Origin: Sphagnum magellanicum
Lineage: Eukaryota > Streptophyta > Sphagnopsida > Sphagnales > Sphagnaceae
Length of the DNA: 64,000 bases
Reading direction: 5' to 3'
Assembly (NCBI GenBank): GCA_021904315.1
Contig: CM038911.1
Location: 1,800,501 to 1,864,500 of the forward strand
Of this stretch, positions 10,850 to 21,050 are shown in pieces. Under the pieces are notes generated by a model that was not told the origin of the DNA, searched no databases, and was given only the letters and a program-made list of their open reading frames with translations. The stretch's first letter is position 1; every line of letters starts with the position of its first letter. A program made the translations under genes and the position numbers.

Positions 10850-11761
10850 GTAGCTTCAACTCGCTTAACCTCCACCAATTTGGATGTAAAGCTTGATCAC
10901 AGCCCCTATGCAAACATTTCAAAAAAGAAGCAAAATGTGTGGCAACGCATTAAGAATGATACACATGTTGGCATGCCAAGACTTTATAATTCCATGTTGG
11001 TTCAAAGCCTTGAGCACAAAACAAATAGCTTGAAATTGTGATAATGCAAAGGAGATCAAGAACATTAGGTTCATTAACGCCTACTGGAAAGGGTTGAAAA
11101 CTTGGATATGGTATCTCACTACGGAACATCAATTAAACTTGTTGAGCTATAGCAGCTTACCATTGTTGGCAAATTTCATGTCTTCCTAAGGCCTCCTATG
11201 AAGCCCCTTCGGCTATAGAAGCCTTTTTTGCCACAAGCTTGTGCTTCGCTTGAGAGGTTTCAAGCATCTCCTTGAATTCTTCAAGGATGCCTTGTTGGGA
11301 ATCAAACTTCCATTGAATAGACTATAAAGCCCTAAAAGCTTCAATTGTCCTTTTGTTGTTGTTTGGGGTTGCTTTTGTTGTTGTTGTGCATCTACAAAAT
11401 CTAAATCATGTTGCAACACCTGTAGCTTGGACGTGCTTTCTAAACTAAGTCAATGTGATCTTTAAGTTGTGTATTAACAAGTGATAGTTCATGTTGACAA
11501 CTATCTTTTGACTTAACAAATGAAGACAAAAAAACCTCCTATCGAAAACATTAGACCTCTAGAATTGAAAGAATGTTGGGCCATTCACTCAAATCTTCAA
11601 GATTAAAAATGTAAGGATGTGATTTATTCCTTGACAGATGATTGAACAACATGTTTTTTGAAGGGAGAACCTTTTCGTATAACTTTGTAGGCTCCTCTCC
11701 ATCATTAACCACCCCAACTCCCAAACCTTTAACCTCCACATGATTTTGATTTGCTTATTGA
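10850..11761 (-). pseudogene. Coiled-coil plus RING-like zinc finger protein relic (copy A, C-terminal part)
   Basis: Minus-strand relic reading from 11761 down. ORF 11739-11551 includes NDGEEPTKLYEKVLPSKNM; a Gln/Lys-rich stretch follows (11419-11213). A zinc-finger-like block covers 11020-10865: C..GFEP..NYKVLACQHVYH.., then C, then LKCLHRGC and ALHPNWW. The spacing (C-x-H-x2-H, a later C-x4-C, then LHPNWW) matches a second module on the plus strand at 17487-17640. Stops and at least one frameshift break it. Upstream, the frame continues beyond the CACTA insertion into 14933-15354. It is probably a transposon-encoded protein; the function is unknown. Confidence 0.45.
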
Positions 11762-12159
11762 ATACACTAGTAGAAAATGGCCATTTTACAACTGGTCCAT
11801 GCAACTAAGTTTTAGTTGCAAGCGACATTTGTAACTAAAATCTTAATAGTCGTGTTGGACAAGTCGCAAATGACATTAGTCGCAAACGACAACGAATTTT
11901 GGATGAAGGAAAAAGTCAACAAAATACGCCTTCATCCTTTGACTTGTCATATACGTATTGTCGTTTACAACTAGGATGCGACTTTTTTGGTGAACAATGG
12001 GAACAATTTATGTGTTGCCACGTGTCCCAACTTTTAATAATTAATTTTTTAAAAATTCTATTGAATAATCCAAGATGTTTAATTTTTATGTTTAGATGGT
12101 TTAAATTGTGACACGTGGAATATTAATTGAATTTGTCCAAATTCAATTTAAATCAATAT

Positions 12160-12320
12160 TTAGGTATGTAGGTTGAACTAGGTACCTACCTACCTATATA
12201 CCTACCTACCCATATAGGCTAAACATCTATCTAGATAGGACCTATTTACCTACCTAGGCCAAACACCTACTTAGGTAGGTATGTAGGTGGAAAAATAGGT
12301 AGGTAAGTTAGGGAAGTATG
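12160..12320. repeat. CCTA/TAGG tetranucleotide block
   Basis: Interspersed TACCTACC and TAGGTAGG runs in both orientations can pair with each other. The same block recurs in the related copies at 54.1 kb, 57.2 kb and 58.6 kb, so it is a constant module of this CACTA family. Confidence 0.85.
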
Positions 12321-12440
12321 CAATTAAGTGTAAATACATGAATATTTATATTTTATTTTGGGTTAAGTCTTTTTCATTGGCTCATCCCATATGTCCATAT
12401 TTTTAAATATGAAAATATAAAGACAAAACACCTTGTTTAT

Positions 12441-12592
12441 ATACTTTTCAAAATGAAAATGAAAGCCAAAACATATGGGATAAACTTTTTAGTTGTAAGT
12501 CATTTGCAATTAAACATTTTTAGTCGCAAATGACTTGCAACTAAAAAGTTTATCCCATATGTTTTGGCTTTCATCCTCATCTTGAAAAGTAT
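12441..12592. repeat. Near-perfect hairpin, arms of about 73 bp
   Basis: The left arm (12441-12513) and the right arm (about 12520-12592) are reverse complements with roughly six mismatches, all transitions, around a loop of about six bases. Both arms contain AAAGCCAAAACATATGGGAT and an AGTTG(T/C)AAGTCATTTGC motif. Related single-arm sequence is present near 57.4 and 58.9 kb. A transcript would form a long stem of the kind that yields small RNAs. Confidence 0.9.
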
Positions 12593-13590
12593 ATAATTAA
12601 GTGGTAAGCGACAACTAATTAGCTAACTAATTAGCTAATTATTTAATAAAAATAGAAAAATAAATTAATAAGCTAGTTAATTAATTATTTAACAACTAAA
12701 TTAGATATTAACTAATTCACTTTATAAATTATCCAACTAACTAATTATTTATAATAATACTCATCAATATATTATGATTACTGCATTAATTACTAAATAT
12801 TACTTAATTTATTAGCTATATAAACAATAATAAAATTTAATTTTCATTATATATGAATTATAATGATCTATCAATGAATTTCATTAACTAATAATTGGCT
12901 AATACTCAAATAATTAGCTAATTATTAATAATTAATATTTTATTATTTCATAACCAAATAAATTAACATAATAACTGAAATATTCATTAATTAATAATTA
13001 ATGATTATATAAATTCTGTAGTAGTTTTTTAATCTAATAATATAATTAAAACCTAGCCTAGGCTAACTATTTTATTACAATTATTCCCATTATTATTTTC
13101 AATTTTATTATTCATATTATTACTTCATTCATTATAGATATTTATGAATTATTACAATAAATATTTTTTATTTTTAACAAGAAATTTTTTCCTTCGAAAA
13201 TAATTTCTGCATTTGTATATTAATTTATTAGATTTCCATTCTAACTACTACAATAATTATTATATAATAATAAAATTGAAAATAAAAACTATATATAGTA
13301 ATTGATCATAATAATTGAATACTGAATAATGAATAAATATTAATTATAAATTTGAAATATAAAAACTTAAAACTATATATTAGTATTTTCTGGTAATTAT
13401 TATAATATAGTAATACTTCATAATTTATTACTTATAATGATAAAATAATGTAATTTGTAGCTAGCTTAGGTTAGCTATTTTTTATTACATATTATTATGT
13501 CATTTGAAAAGAATTTAATGATAATATTATTATATTAAACTTTTAGTAATTATTTTAGTAATTATATAATTATTTTTCCTATCACTCTAA

Positions 13591-13622
13591 TATCATCATC
13601 ATCATCATCATCATCATCATTA
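13591..13622. repeat. (ATC)n microsatellite
   Basis: About ten uninterrupted ATC units lie within the CACTA element. Confidence 0.95.
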
Positions 13623-13796
13623 TGTACTAAAATATTACTATTTAAAAAAATTAATGAGAGATAATATTGAAATTTAATTTTTTATTACATGTAATTAATA
13701 TAAACATACAATATTAATATTAATATTAATAAATGTCATTTAAAATAATTTTAAGAAGTATAATAAGATGGTTTGGATAAACTTATAATAATTTTC

Positions 13797-14590
13797 TGAA
13801 TTGAAATATTAATTTCGAAAGTCCTAATTAATAATTTGGAATTCAAATTTCAACTTTCAAGTCAAATAATTTCTTAAAATTTAAATTTAAAACTTCAAAA
13901 TTCAAATAACAAATTTCAAGTTGAGATAAAAATATTTAAAATCAAAATGTCAATTTTTAAACTCAATATAGTTTTTGAGTTGAAATACTAATTTCTAGAT
14001 TCGAAAATAATAATTTAGAATTCAAATATCAATTTCTAAATCAAATAAGTTTTTTGAATTTAAATAACAATTTCCAGAATTGAAATGTAAATTTTCAGAT
14101 TCAAATAACAATATTGAAATTGAAATGTCCATTTTTAGACTTAATTAATAATTTTCAGACTAGAAGTATTAATTTTGAAAATCCCAAATAATGATTTGGA
14201 ATTGAAATTTCAGTTTCAAATCAAATGATTATTGAAAAGTTAAATGAATTTTTTTCGAAATTGAAATATAAATTTCTATATTCATATAAAAATATTCAAA
14301 ATTAAAATGTCCAGTTGTATAATCAATTAATAACCTTTTGAATTGAAATACTAATTTTTGGATTCGAAAACATGAATTTAGAATTCAAATATCAATTTTA
14401 AAATCAAAGAAGCCTTTTTGAATTTAAATTGAAAATATCATATTCAAAAAAAAAATTTGAAATTTAAATAACAATTTTCAGATTCAAATATCAAGTTTCA
14501 AATTCTAATATATTTTTAAAAAACTAAAATAGTAGTTTTCATAATTGAAATATCAATTTTCAGATTTGAATTAAAAATCCAAATATTAAT
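13797..14590. repeat. Tandem array of about 180-bp period with dimeric pattern
   Basis: The block (G)AATTGAAATA.TAATTT.. begins near 13797, 13976, 14157, 14338 and about 14537. This is a period close to 180 bp, with shorter internal TTGAAAT..AATTT sub-repeats. Units 1 and 3 share GATTTGGAATT and AAATTTCA, while units 2 and 4 share GATTCGAAAA and TTTAGAATTCAAATATCAA. That suggests a 360-bp higher-order dimer. It lies wholly inside CACTA element C1. Confidence 0.75.
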
Positions 14591-14932
14591 TTTGAAATTC
14601 ATATACATACGTATGCATATATATATAATTTTAGTACATACATTAAAATACACCCGTATGTCATTGTAGAATACCTTTAGGATGCAACTAATTTGGTGAT
14701 TACTACGACTAATGGGACATATCAACCTATTAATGGATGAAAATGAATGTAAAATCGATCCAACCAATAGGATGAAAATTTTAATAGTTGCATCATAGTT
14801 GTGAGAATGACCAAAATAGTTGAAATTTGGTTTTGTAGTTACAAATATTCCCAAATCCAGTCGCAAATGACTACAAGTCGCATGTAGTCGTAAATGGAGT
14901 GGTTACATTTTGGCTGATTTCTACTAGTGATA

Positions 14933-15354
14933 TGGTTTAACCTATGAAGTTGATCTTGGATCGTCCACACTGTAAACATAACCCGGTTCACCTTTTGTCC
15001 TTTCCCCTTGTATACAATCCCCCGAACCTCAACTTTGTTGATCAACCTTGTGTTCGGTACCTAAGTGCATTGATGAGCTTTCATCCACAATTTTTCAATG
15101 TGCTTAATGAGTACCTCATTTTTGTTGAAGCAATAGCGGTAGCCATTTTTATTATTATAGGCCCTAAGTGCTTGCACTTCTTTTGTGCAATCCTTCCCAA
15201 TCTTCAACCTCTTTGGATTAGTACCTTTGTTGCAAGAATTGTACTTCTTTACAAACTGACAACAAGTGATTTGAACTTTTTTGTCAAATATGATTTTAGG
15301 AGGCTTGCCATACAAAGGTTCTACATATGGAGATAATCCGCCCTCAACATTCAT
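14933..15354 (-). pseudogene. Uncharacterised protein relic, upstream part of copy A
   Basis: Minus-strand ORF from 15354 (MNVEGGLSPYVEPLYGKPP...) runs to a stop near 15061, then continues through KVEVRGIVYKGKGQ... to the CACTA insertion point at 14932. After removal of the element and one ATA, the frame runs on directly into the ORF below 11761, with one TAA close to the junction. The CACTA element therefore inserted in a coding sequence of this protein. Basic and Cys-containing; no domain recognised. Confidence 0.4.
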
Positions 15355-15567
15355 TTGTCACTTTAATTTTATACAACATTTTGTGACATAATGAGTAACC
15401 TTAGTGGCATTCAATCATTAAACACAAAGTATCAAATGCTAACAAGATCGCATGATCAAATTTCAGTGTATGTGAACAAGGAAGAAACAAAATTGTAAAC
15501 AATTTAGGTTACAAAAGTTTGAAAGAGACAAAATGTAGATGGTCTAGGTTACACGTGCAAATCCCAT

Positions 15568-16553
15568 TGACCCTAAACCCTAAACCCTAAACCCAACTCC
15601 TTGGGGGACTCAAATGTGAGTCCAAGTAAAAGACAACGAAAGAGGGAGGAGTTCGAGCACGCTCCTTAGCTCACAACACTTTGAGGGGTAAAGGGGCGTG
15701 TTGGAGCTCGGGGATGGGACTGGGAAGAGTTCACAAGCTTCACTCACTCACACGGGCCTGCACACAACCCACACAAAGTGGTTAGTGCATAGTTTGAGCA
15801 CCTTTGGTGCTAGGACGAGCCACGGGCAACACGAACACACTAAACTCACCATGGCTCGGACTTGGGGGAAGCCACCACCTTCCCCTTTATAGTATACTCT
15901 GTGGCTGGCCACGGAGCCTACATCCAAATGGCTTTTCTCTCTTGGGACTCTCGAATGGGAGTACCGAAATCGCGCTGATTGGGACTCCCATAACTTTGGA
16001 GCCCCATAACTTTGCGACTAGACTCGGATTGAGATGTAGTCTAAAACAAAGTTGTAGCTCTCGTTGAGAGCTTTTTAATGGTATGTCGCACGCCCTTTGC
16101 AGCCAAGTAAATTGGGTCGATTCCCGACTTTTTATGGTCGGGAGTCAAATTGGCAGTTTGACTCCTGGTTTTTCTTTTGGCCATAACTTGTGTTTCAAAT
16201 GTCCAAATGAACAATACGAGCCCATTTTAGACATTTTAGTTCCAAGAGCTTTCCAATGATATAAAGAATGCGACAAACCATTGAGTTTTGACCTTTGAAG
16301 TCGCTCTCTAAAGTTTTGGGACTTCACTGGGACTCCATCTCCCAAAGTGGGAGTTGCCTTGGGAGTGTGAGGGTTCACTCCCTCATACTCCCTCACACTT
16401 TTTCACACTCTCAGGAGTATGTGATGTGACTCCTGGGCTTCTTCTTGGCCCACACACTTGCGATCTCTTTGCCTTAACTCCTGGGCTTCCTCTTAGCCCG
16501 CAACCTTGTAACCCTTTTGCCTTGGTTGCGAGCCCAAAGTTAGGGTTGCGACA
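15568..16553 (-). repeat. Solo LTR B, relative of solo LTR A
   Basis: Read on the minus strand it starts TGTCGCAACCC at 16553 and ends ...TTAGGGTCA at 15568, flanked by CCCAT (15563-15567) and CCCGT (16554-16558), a 5-bp duplication with one mismatch. Long stretches match solo LTR A in inverted orientation (TTGACTCCCGACCA..AAAGT.GGGAATC, the TATACTATA..GGGGAAGGTGGTGGC block, the GGAGCGTGCT block). The plus-strand ORFs here are shadows. The LTR boundary near the telomere-like repeat is the less certain end. Confidence 0.65.
15571..15594. repeat. Plant-type telomere-like repeat (CCCTAAA)3
   Basis: Three CCCTAAA units plus CCC lie at the very end of solo LTR B. This is the canonical 7-bp plant telomere unit, in contrast to the 6-bp units at 4069-4093. 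Confidence 0.9.
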
Positions 16554-16599
16554 CCCGTTGTGAGCATAGTTGGTTTCTAATTAGGAGGGAAAACCCAAA

Positions 16600-17030
16600 A
16601 ATTTCAAATGATTAAAAACAGAATAAATTTACAAGATGCACATGTCTTGCAAGTCCTTAATTTAGTTCATCTTTAACCCAATCAAACTGAGTCAAACTAG
16701 GCAAATAAAAAGTAAAGTGATGTTCTCAAGTACCAATTTGTGAGCCATTATAACATGCACATACCCTGATACCCAATGTTTTATCAATTTCAGTAAGGCA
16801 TTTGTGGAAATCTAGTAATTCATTTTGGTAATTGGAGTTCTTGATTTCCAACTTGAGGATTCTCTTTCTTATGCTTTCTAGGTTTTGTAACTCCCTCTAT
16901 AGATGCTATATGGTAAGGGCATCATGCTGGTTGGAGTTTTATAGCTATAGTAGTTGTCCTTTCAAACCTATTAATTCATGCACATTCTTCTACAACACTT
17001 CTTGCAACCTCCATTAATGTAATTGAGATG
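16600..17030 (-). pseudogene. Coiled-coil protein relic
   Basis: One minus-strand frame reads, through several stops, as a heptad-rich sequence: VHELIGLKGQ, RELQNLESIRKRILKLEI, NELLDFHKCLTEIDKTLGI. The Leu/Ile/Lys/Glu periodicity and continuity across the stops argue for a real ancient coding sequence. It may be the N-terminal coiled coil of copy A, separated from it by solo LTR B. No domain is recognised beyond the coiled coil. Confidence 0.45.
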
Positions 17031-17309
17031 CTACCCACTATATGGGCAAATTTTTTCAACCAAAGTAGGTGGTTCTTCGAATCCTTTAATGAAACCATTG
17101 AATGTGGCAAGCTCTTTGTAGTGGTTTAGGAGCAATATCTATATGCAAGTTCCAACCAAAATTACCATCCTATTGACATGATAAATGTGACTATTGGCTA
17201 CTAGGAACAAAAACTTGAGATTATGTAAATTCTATTTGAAGACAAAATGAAATGAGCTAGTTTAAGGGAAGCAACATACAATTAGGCACGTACTGAATCC
17301 TAGTTTTTG

Positions 17310-17760
17310 GAGGACTAAATTGTACTTGCAGAGCAAGAATTGAAAGATTTGGAAAAGGAGTAGAGTGTAATCTTTAAGCAATTAGCTGAAATGCGGAAGG
17401 GTGGAGGAATGTCTTTCTAGGCTAAACCTATTTTACACCTTGATAGACCTATTAATGATGGAACAAATATGATTATCATCAAAGCATGTCGTTTTTGTGG
17501 GCAATGGTACCACTTCGGTTATATTATTGTGACATCTTGCTTACACACATTTCACCCAACATGTCTTGGTGAGAACTTGAAAACTAACAATAAGTGCAAG
17601 GTATGCAACTTGAAATTGCACCCTAATTAGTGGTGTAGTTGGGGTTTCTAACCTTTTGATGATGAAAGGTTTGTAGCCCAAGAGATGGGTCTTGATGATG
17701 AGTGAGTTTGGTTATTGAATGAACTCAAAGCAAAAACAAGGGGTTTTCTTAAGTTAATAT
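17310..17760 (+). pseudogene. Coiled-coil plus RING-like zinc finger relic (copy B)
   Basis: One plus-strand frame reads AEQELKDLEKE.SVIFKQLAE (coiled coil), then from 17487 CRFCGQWYHFGYIIVTSC.H.FH..C, KCKVC, KLHPN, stop, WCSWGF. The last part equals the LHPNWW signature of copy A with one Trp codon turned into TAG. Cysteine and histidine spacing is C-x2-C-x11-C-x-H-x2-H-x2-C-x12-C-x2-C, RING/PHD-like. About four stops interrupt the frame. The sequence goes on with DDERFVAQEMGLDDE..VWLLNELK. Opposite strand to copy A, so two such relics converge on this region. Confidence 0.5.
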
Positions 17761-17799
17761 TTCCTAGGTTAATATATGAATTGGCCTTTAATTTGTAAC

Positions 17800-18700
17800 T
17801 TGCAAATTTACCATTCAACATGGTTTCATGGTTTTCTATATTTCATCTATGGCAAGTCCCATCTATTCCAATAATTACCACTATTGAATTACAATAGAGG
17901 GACATTACATAAAACCAAGGCAAATTGGGCTTCACTCAACCAACGAATTTGTTCCCAACCCAAAATTACAGTTCATTTTTGTAGGGGCCATATCAAGCAA
18001 TCCTGAAATTGCCACATTAGTATTGGACCATAATCAAAATAACATTAAGCCTTCACTAGCAAGCCGGCTAGTAGAAGTGAATTTATTTCTTGCCAAATTA
18101 TTCCACTTTATTATAATAACAAATTTGCACTTCATATGCATACATTCACCAATTCTGCCTTAATTTTTAACATACTTCACTTTGCAATTCATTAAAACAT
18201 CAAATTGATGGTTATTCTTTATATATAACAAAAATATGCACTTTAAAATACATCAAAAACAAAATTACAATTCATTTCATCATGTTCTAATACTACAAAA
18301 TATTCACACAACAATATGAACATAAAAATCACTACAAAAGTATGTACTCTTTTGTTTTACTAAAAACTCCATCAAAGTTACAACAAAATTCCATGTTTTA
18401 TTGAAATAAAATCCAACAAAATAAAACAAAATCTATGGTATATCAAAAATAGATTCTGTGGTTTTCTACTACAAAATACCTATAACTCCTTTTATTTTTC
18501 CCAAAATTATGTGTTTAAAAATCCCTTCCTTCCTAGAATTTTCCCCTTTGGGTAATCCCAAGTCACATCACCATGATAAAAAAACAACAAAAATTCAAAA
18601 TTCAAACTAATAATGTTCCATGTTAGTCCCTATCCCAATGCTTGTCCATCCAAACCATGTACTCATCCTACCCCCTTAACATTACCCGCTCTATACTTTG
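17800..18700. other. AT-rich non-coding stretch
   Basis: No gene recognised. Read on the minus strand it follows the end of the gypsy extra ORF and contains an AAAGGGGAAAATTC purine run near 18550 that could be a polypurine tract. This would make part of it the former 3' LTR, but no LTR boundary or second copy is visible. Confidence 0.35.
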
Positions 18701-18762
18701 GATTCCGTCCTCGAAATCCTTGTAAAATGACATAAAATGAAATGAAAGTATTCTATATCTTT

Positions 18763-21000
18763 TTAAACATATGTCTCCTTTACGATAATCTTTGTAGTCA
18801 CAACTTGTATAACAATTAGTGGTTCTATACCCATCTTTAGCTCTGTAGTTTTGACATGTATCTTTGTCTTTATAATTCTGACCTCCTTTTCTAGTAACTC
18901 AATTTGTGGTTCTATTTCTAGAGGCTGTATCTTAAATACCTCTTCTTCTATTGTTGGAATAGTTTCCACTTGTCTTTGTTCTTGAATTCTTTGTGGTTTT
19001 TTCTCTTCTTGACCCTTTCTTTTGATGTCTTGTGGTTTTTCTATTTATATCTCCTCCTCTTGAGCTATTCCACTTTTGAGGTCTTATGATTTTTCATTCT
19101 GCATTTCTTCCTCCTAAGTTGTTCCACTTGGCCCTGCTTCAGTGTCTTCATTATGGCTTGATACTTTTGTACTTGTTGGATTGCCATAAATAAAATCTAA
19201 AAAGTTCTTTTGATAAGCTTCCAACTTATACTTCAAAAAAATTTCATCAGTTCTATGCTAAACTAGATTCTTTTCTAACTCCTTCGTAAAAAAATCCTCT
19301 ATAACCTCCCACCATTTTTCAAATTTTGCTGCAGAATCCTTCTTCTTTTTCTTTGTCCTCATTAGGCTATAATATTATAACGTTTGTTTATAATCCTTTA
19401 GTTTTTTCTTAACACCAGCTGGGTTTAGACTCTTCTTCTATTCCTTTGTAATCTCCAACTGTGCTTGCAAGTGTTGTAAATTCCTCTAATATTCATTCTT
19501 TTCCTCCAACAACTTTTCTTTCTTTGATTTTGTTATCTTTCTTCTAAGCTTTTCAGATTATAGTAAAGATGCATTCTTCAAATTCACCAATTCCAAATCT
19601 GGCTTAACGTTTTCCTTCTCCTTCTTTTCCTTAGTCAATGCTTTCACCTCACTACCCAAAGTGTCCTCTTGTTACTTATGGAGAAACAATGCTTCTATTC
19701 ATTTCCTTTTTATGGTTTCCCAGATCTTAACCGTTTGCCTTAAATCTTGCAGTTCTTCATCCTATGACTTTAGCCTTGTTGTGCTACCCTTAAGTTCCTC
19801 ATTTTCATCATGTAATTTTTTAATGAGCCTTTTAATCTTTTGTTCAACCTCTGCCCTATTCTTCTTCCAAATTTCCACATTATGCTTATGCTTATACCCC
19901 TTCTAGAATTCCTTTCCTTATCCAATTCCTCCTATAGTACTACCTTTTCCTTCTCCCCTATGGTCAATATGTTCTTTAAACTATTCACCTCTAGATTCAA
20001 ATTCCCCATATTTTAATTTATAATTGCCATAATTTGAAATAATTCAATTCCCTTTTGTGTTTACATTACTTCTACATCTACCTCTTCCATAGACTTTGGT
20101 GTACTTGTCTATGTCATGGGATTTTTAAATCCTTCTGTAGATGATCCCATCTCTCTCACCAATTTGCTCCCCAACTCAAATTCAAATGGAAATTCCTCTG
20201 CAGATCTTGGTCTATTACCTGGTACCTATATTTTTTTATAGTCTATACATTACAAAAGAAGGTTGTTTTTCCACTTTTTTCGTCTGCAATCCAGTAGCCT
20301 CTAGACCTTGTGTCTATTGTTGTTATTATTGTTGTTATTGCAAATGATGTTGTAGATGTTAGAAATGTTATGGACTTGTAGTGGTCTCCATCTAATCTTC
20401 ATACATGTTGTCATCAAAGTGTAGATGTTCCTCACCCTCTGGAACCCTTGTGTCATGTTCCTTCTTAACTTCTTGGCTCTACTCCTTAAGTTGTCTATCT
20501 TGTGGAGATGTCATTTGTGGTACCTCTTGTTTTTGCTCCTTCAGTTGTCCCTCTTATGGAAATGTTCTCTATGGTACCTTCATAGTCTGTTTAGTTACAT
20601 GTATCACTATTGGTAATGTAGATGGTTCCACCTTGTTCCTCATCATTTTCTTTGTCCTTATTTATTTGCTCTCATGTCCTTTTTCACTCCTAGGCCTTAG
20701 GCTTTTCCTTCCTCAACTTTGTTATTCCCCTTAAAAACATTTATTGGAAAATCTATTATAGTTTTTTTTTTCTATTCTCCAGTGTTATTTACATCTCCTC
20801 CTTAGTTCTTTTAACCTTGGTTGGTGGTTTTTGTAAATTCTCCTTTTGATGCACATGTAGATATTAAAAGATTTTTGCCAATACCAAGGCAAATTGACAA
20901 ATACCTTTTTTATCCCCGTTATTCTCCTTAACATATTTATACCATCAATATAACTCACTACACAAAACTATTGAATATAATTTGTGCCCAATCTACTTTT
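18763..21000 (-). pseudogene. Gypsy-associated extra ORF, coiled-coil C-terminal part (decayed)
   Basis: Between about 21000 and 18763 the minus strand reads as a long Lys/Glu/Leu-rich protein broken by many stops and some frame changes. Recognisable pieces include IKRLIKKLHDENEELKGS, LKKLKDYKQTL-like heptads and a final ORF with PTIEEEVFKIQPLEIEPQ (18969-18763). The mirror-image plus strand shows Ser/Phe/Leu-rich shadow ORFs. It lies downstream of the integrase on the same strand, so it is best read as a third ORF of a gypsy element. Confidence 0.45.
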
Positions 21001-21050
21001 TGCCCCTTTTTTGCTCTCATTAATGTAATAACATTCTTGTTGTTAAAATA

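Larger units (their letters stand above)
11765..14929. mobile_element. Non-autonomous CACTA-type element C1
   Basis: The termini are CACTAGTAGAAA... at 11765 and ...TTTCTACTAGTG at 14929, a perfect 12-bp inverted terminus of CACTA (En/Spm) type. It is flanked by the 3-bp duplication ATA (11762-11764 and 14930-14932), the size typical for this superfamily. The subterminal regions hold many copies of GTCGCAAATGAC/AGTTGCAA in both orientations, resembling the subterminal transposase-binding repeats of CACTA elements. No transposase coding is seen in its 3,165 bp. The interior is AT-rich and holds a CCTA/TAGG block (12160-12320), a long hairpin (12441-12592), an (ATC)n run and a tandem array of about 180-bp period. 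It sits inside the coding relic of copy A. Confidence 0.92.

Noticed and set aside
14516..14866. 116-codon minus-strand ORF inside CACTA element C1
   Set aside because: Lies in AT-rich tandem repeats and the subterminal region; composition Ile/Asn/Phe-biased with no counterpart in the related copies.
20405..20734. Plus-strand Ser/Cys/Leu-rich ORFs at 19.6-21.8 kb as secreted or membrane proteins
   Set aside because: They are the complement of Lys/Glu-rich coiled-coil coding on the minus strand, which commonly produces such frames.
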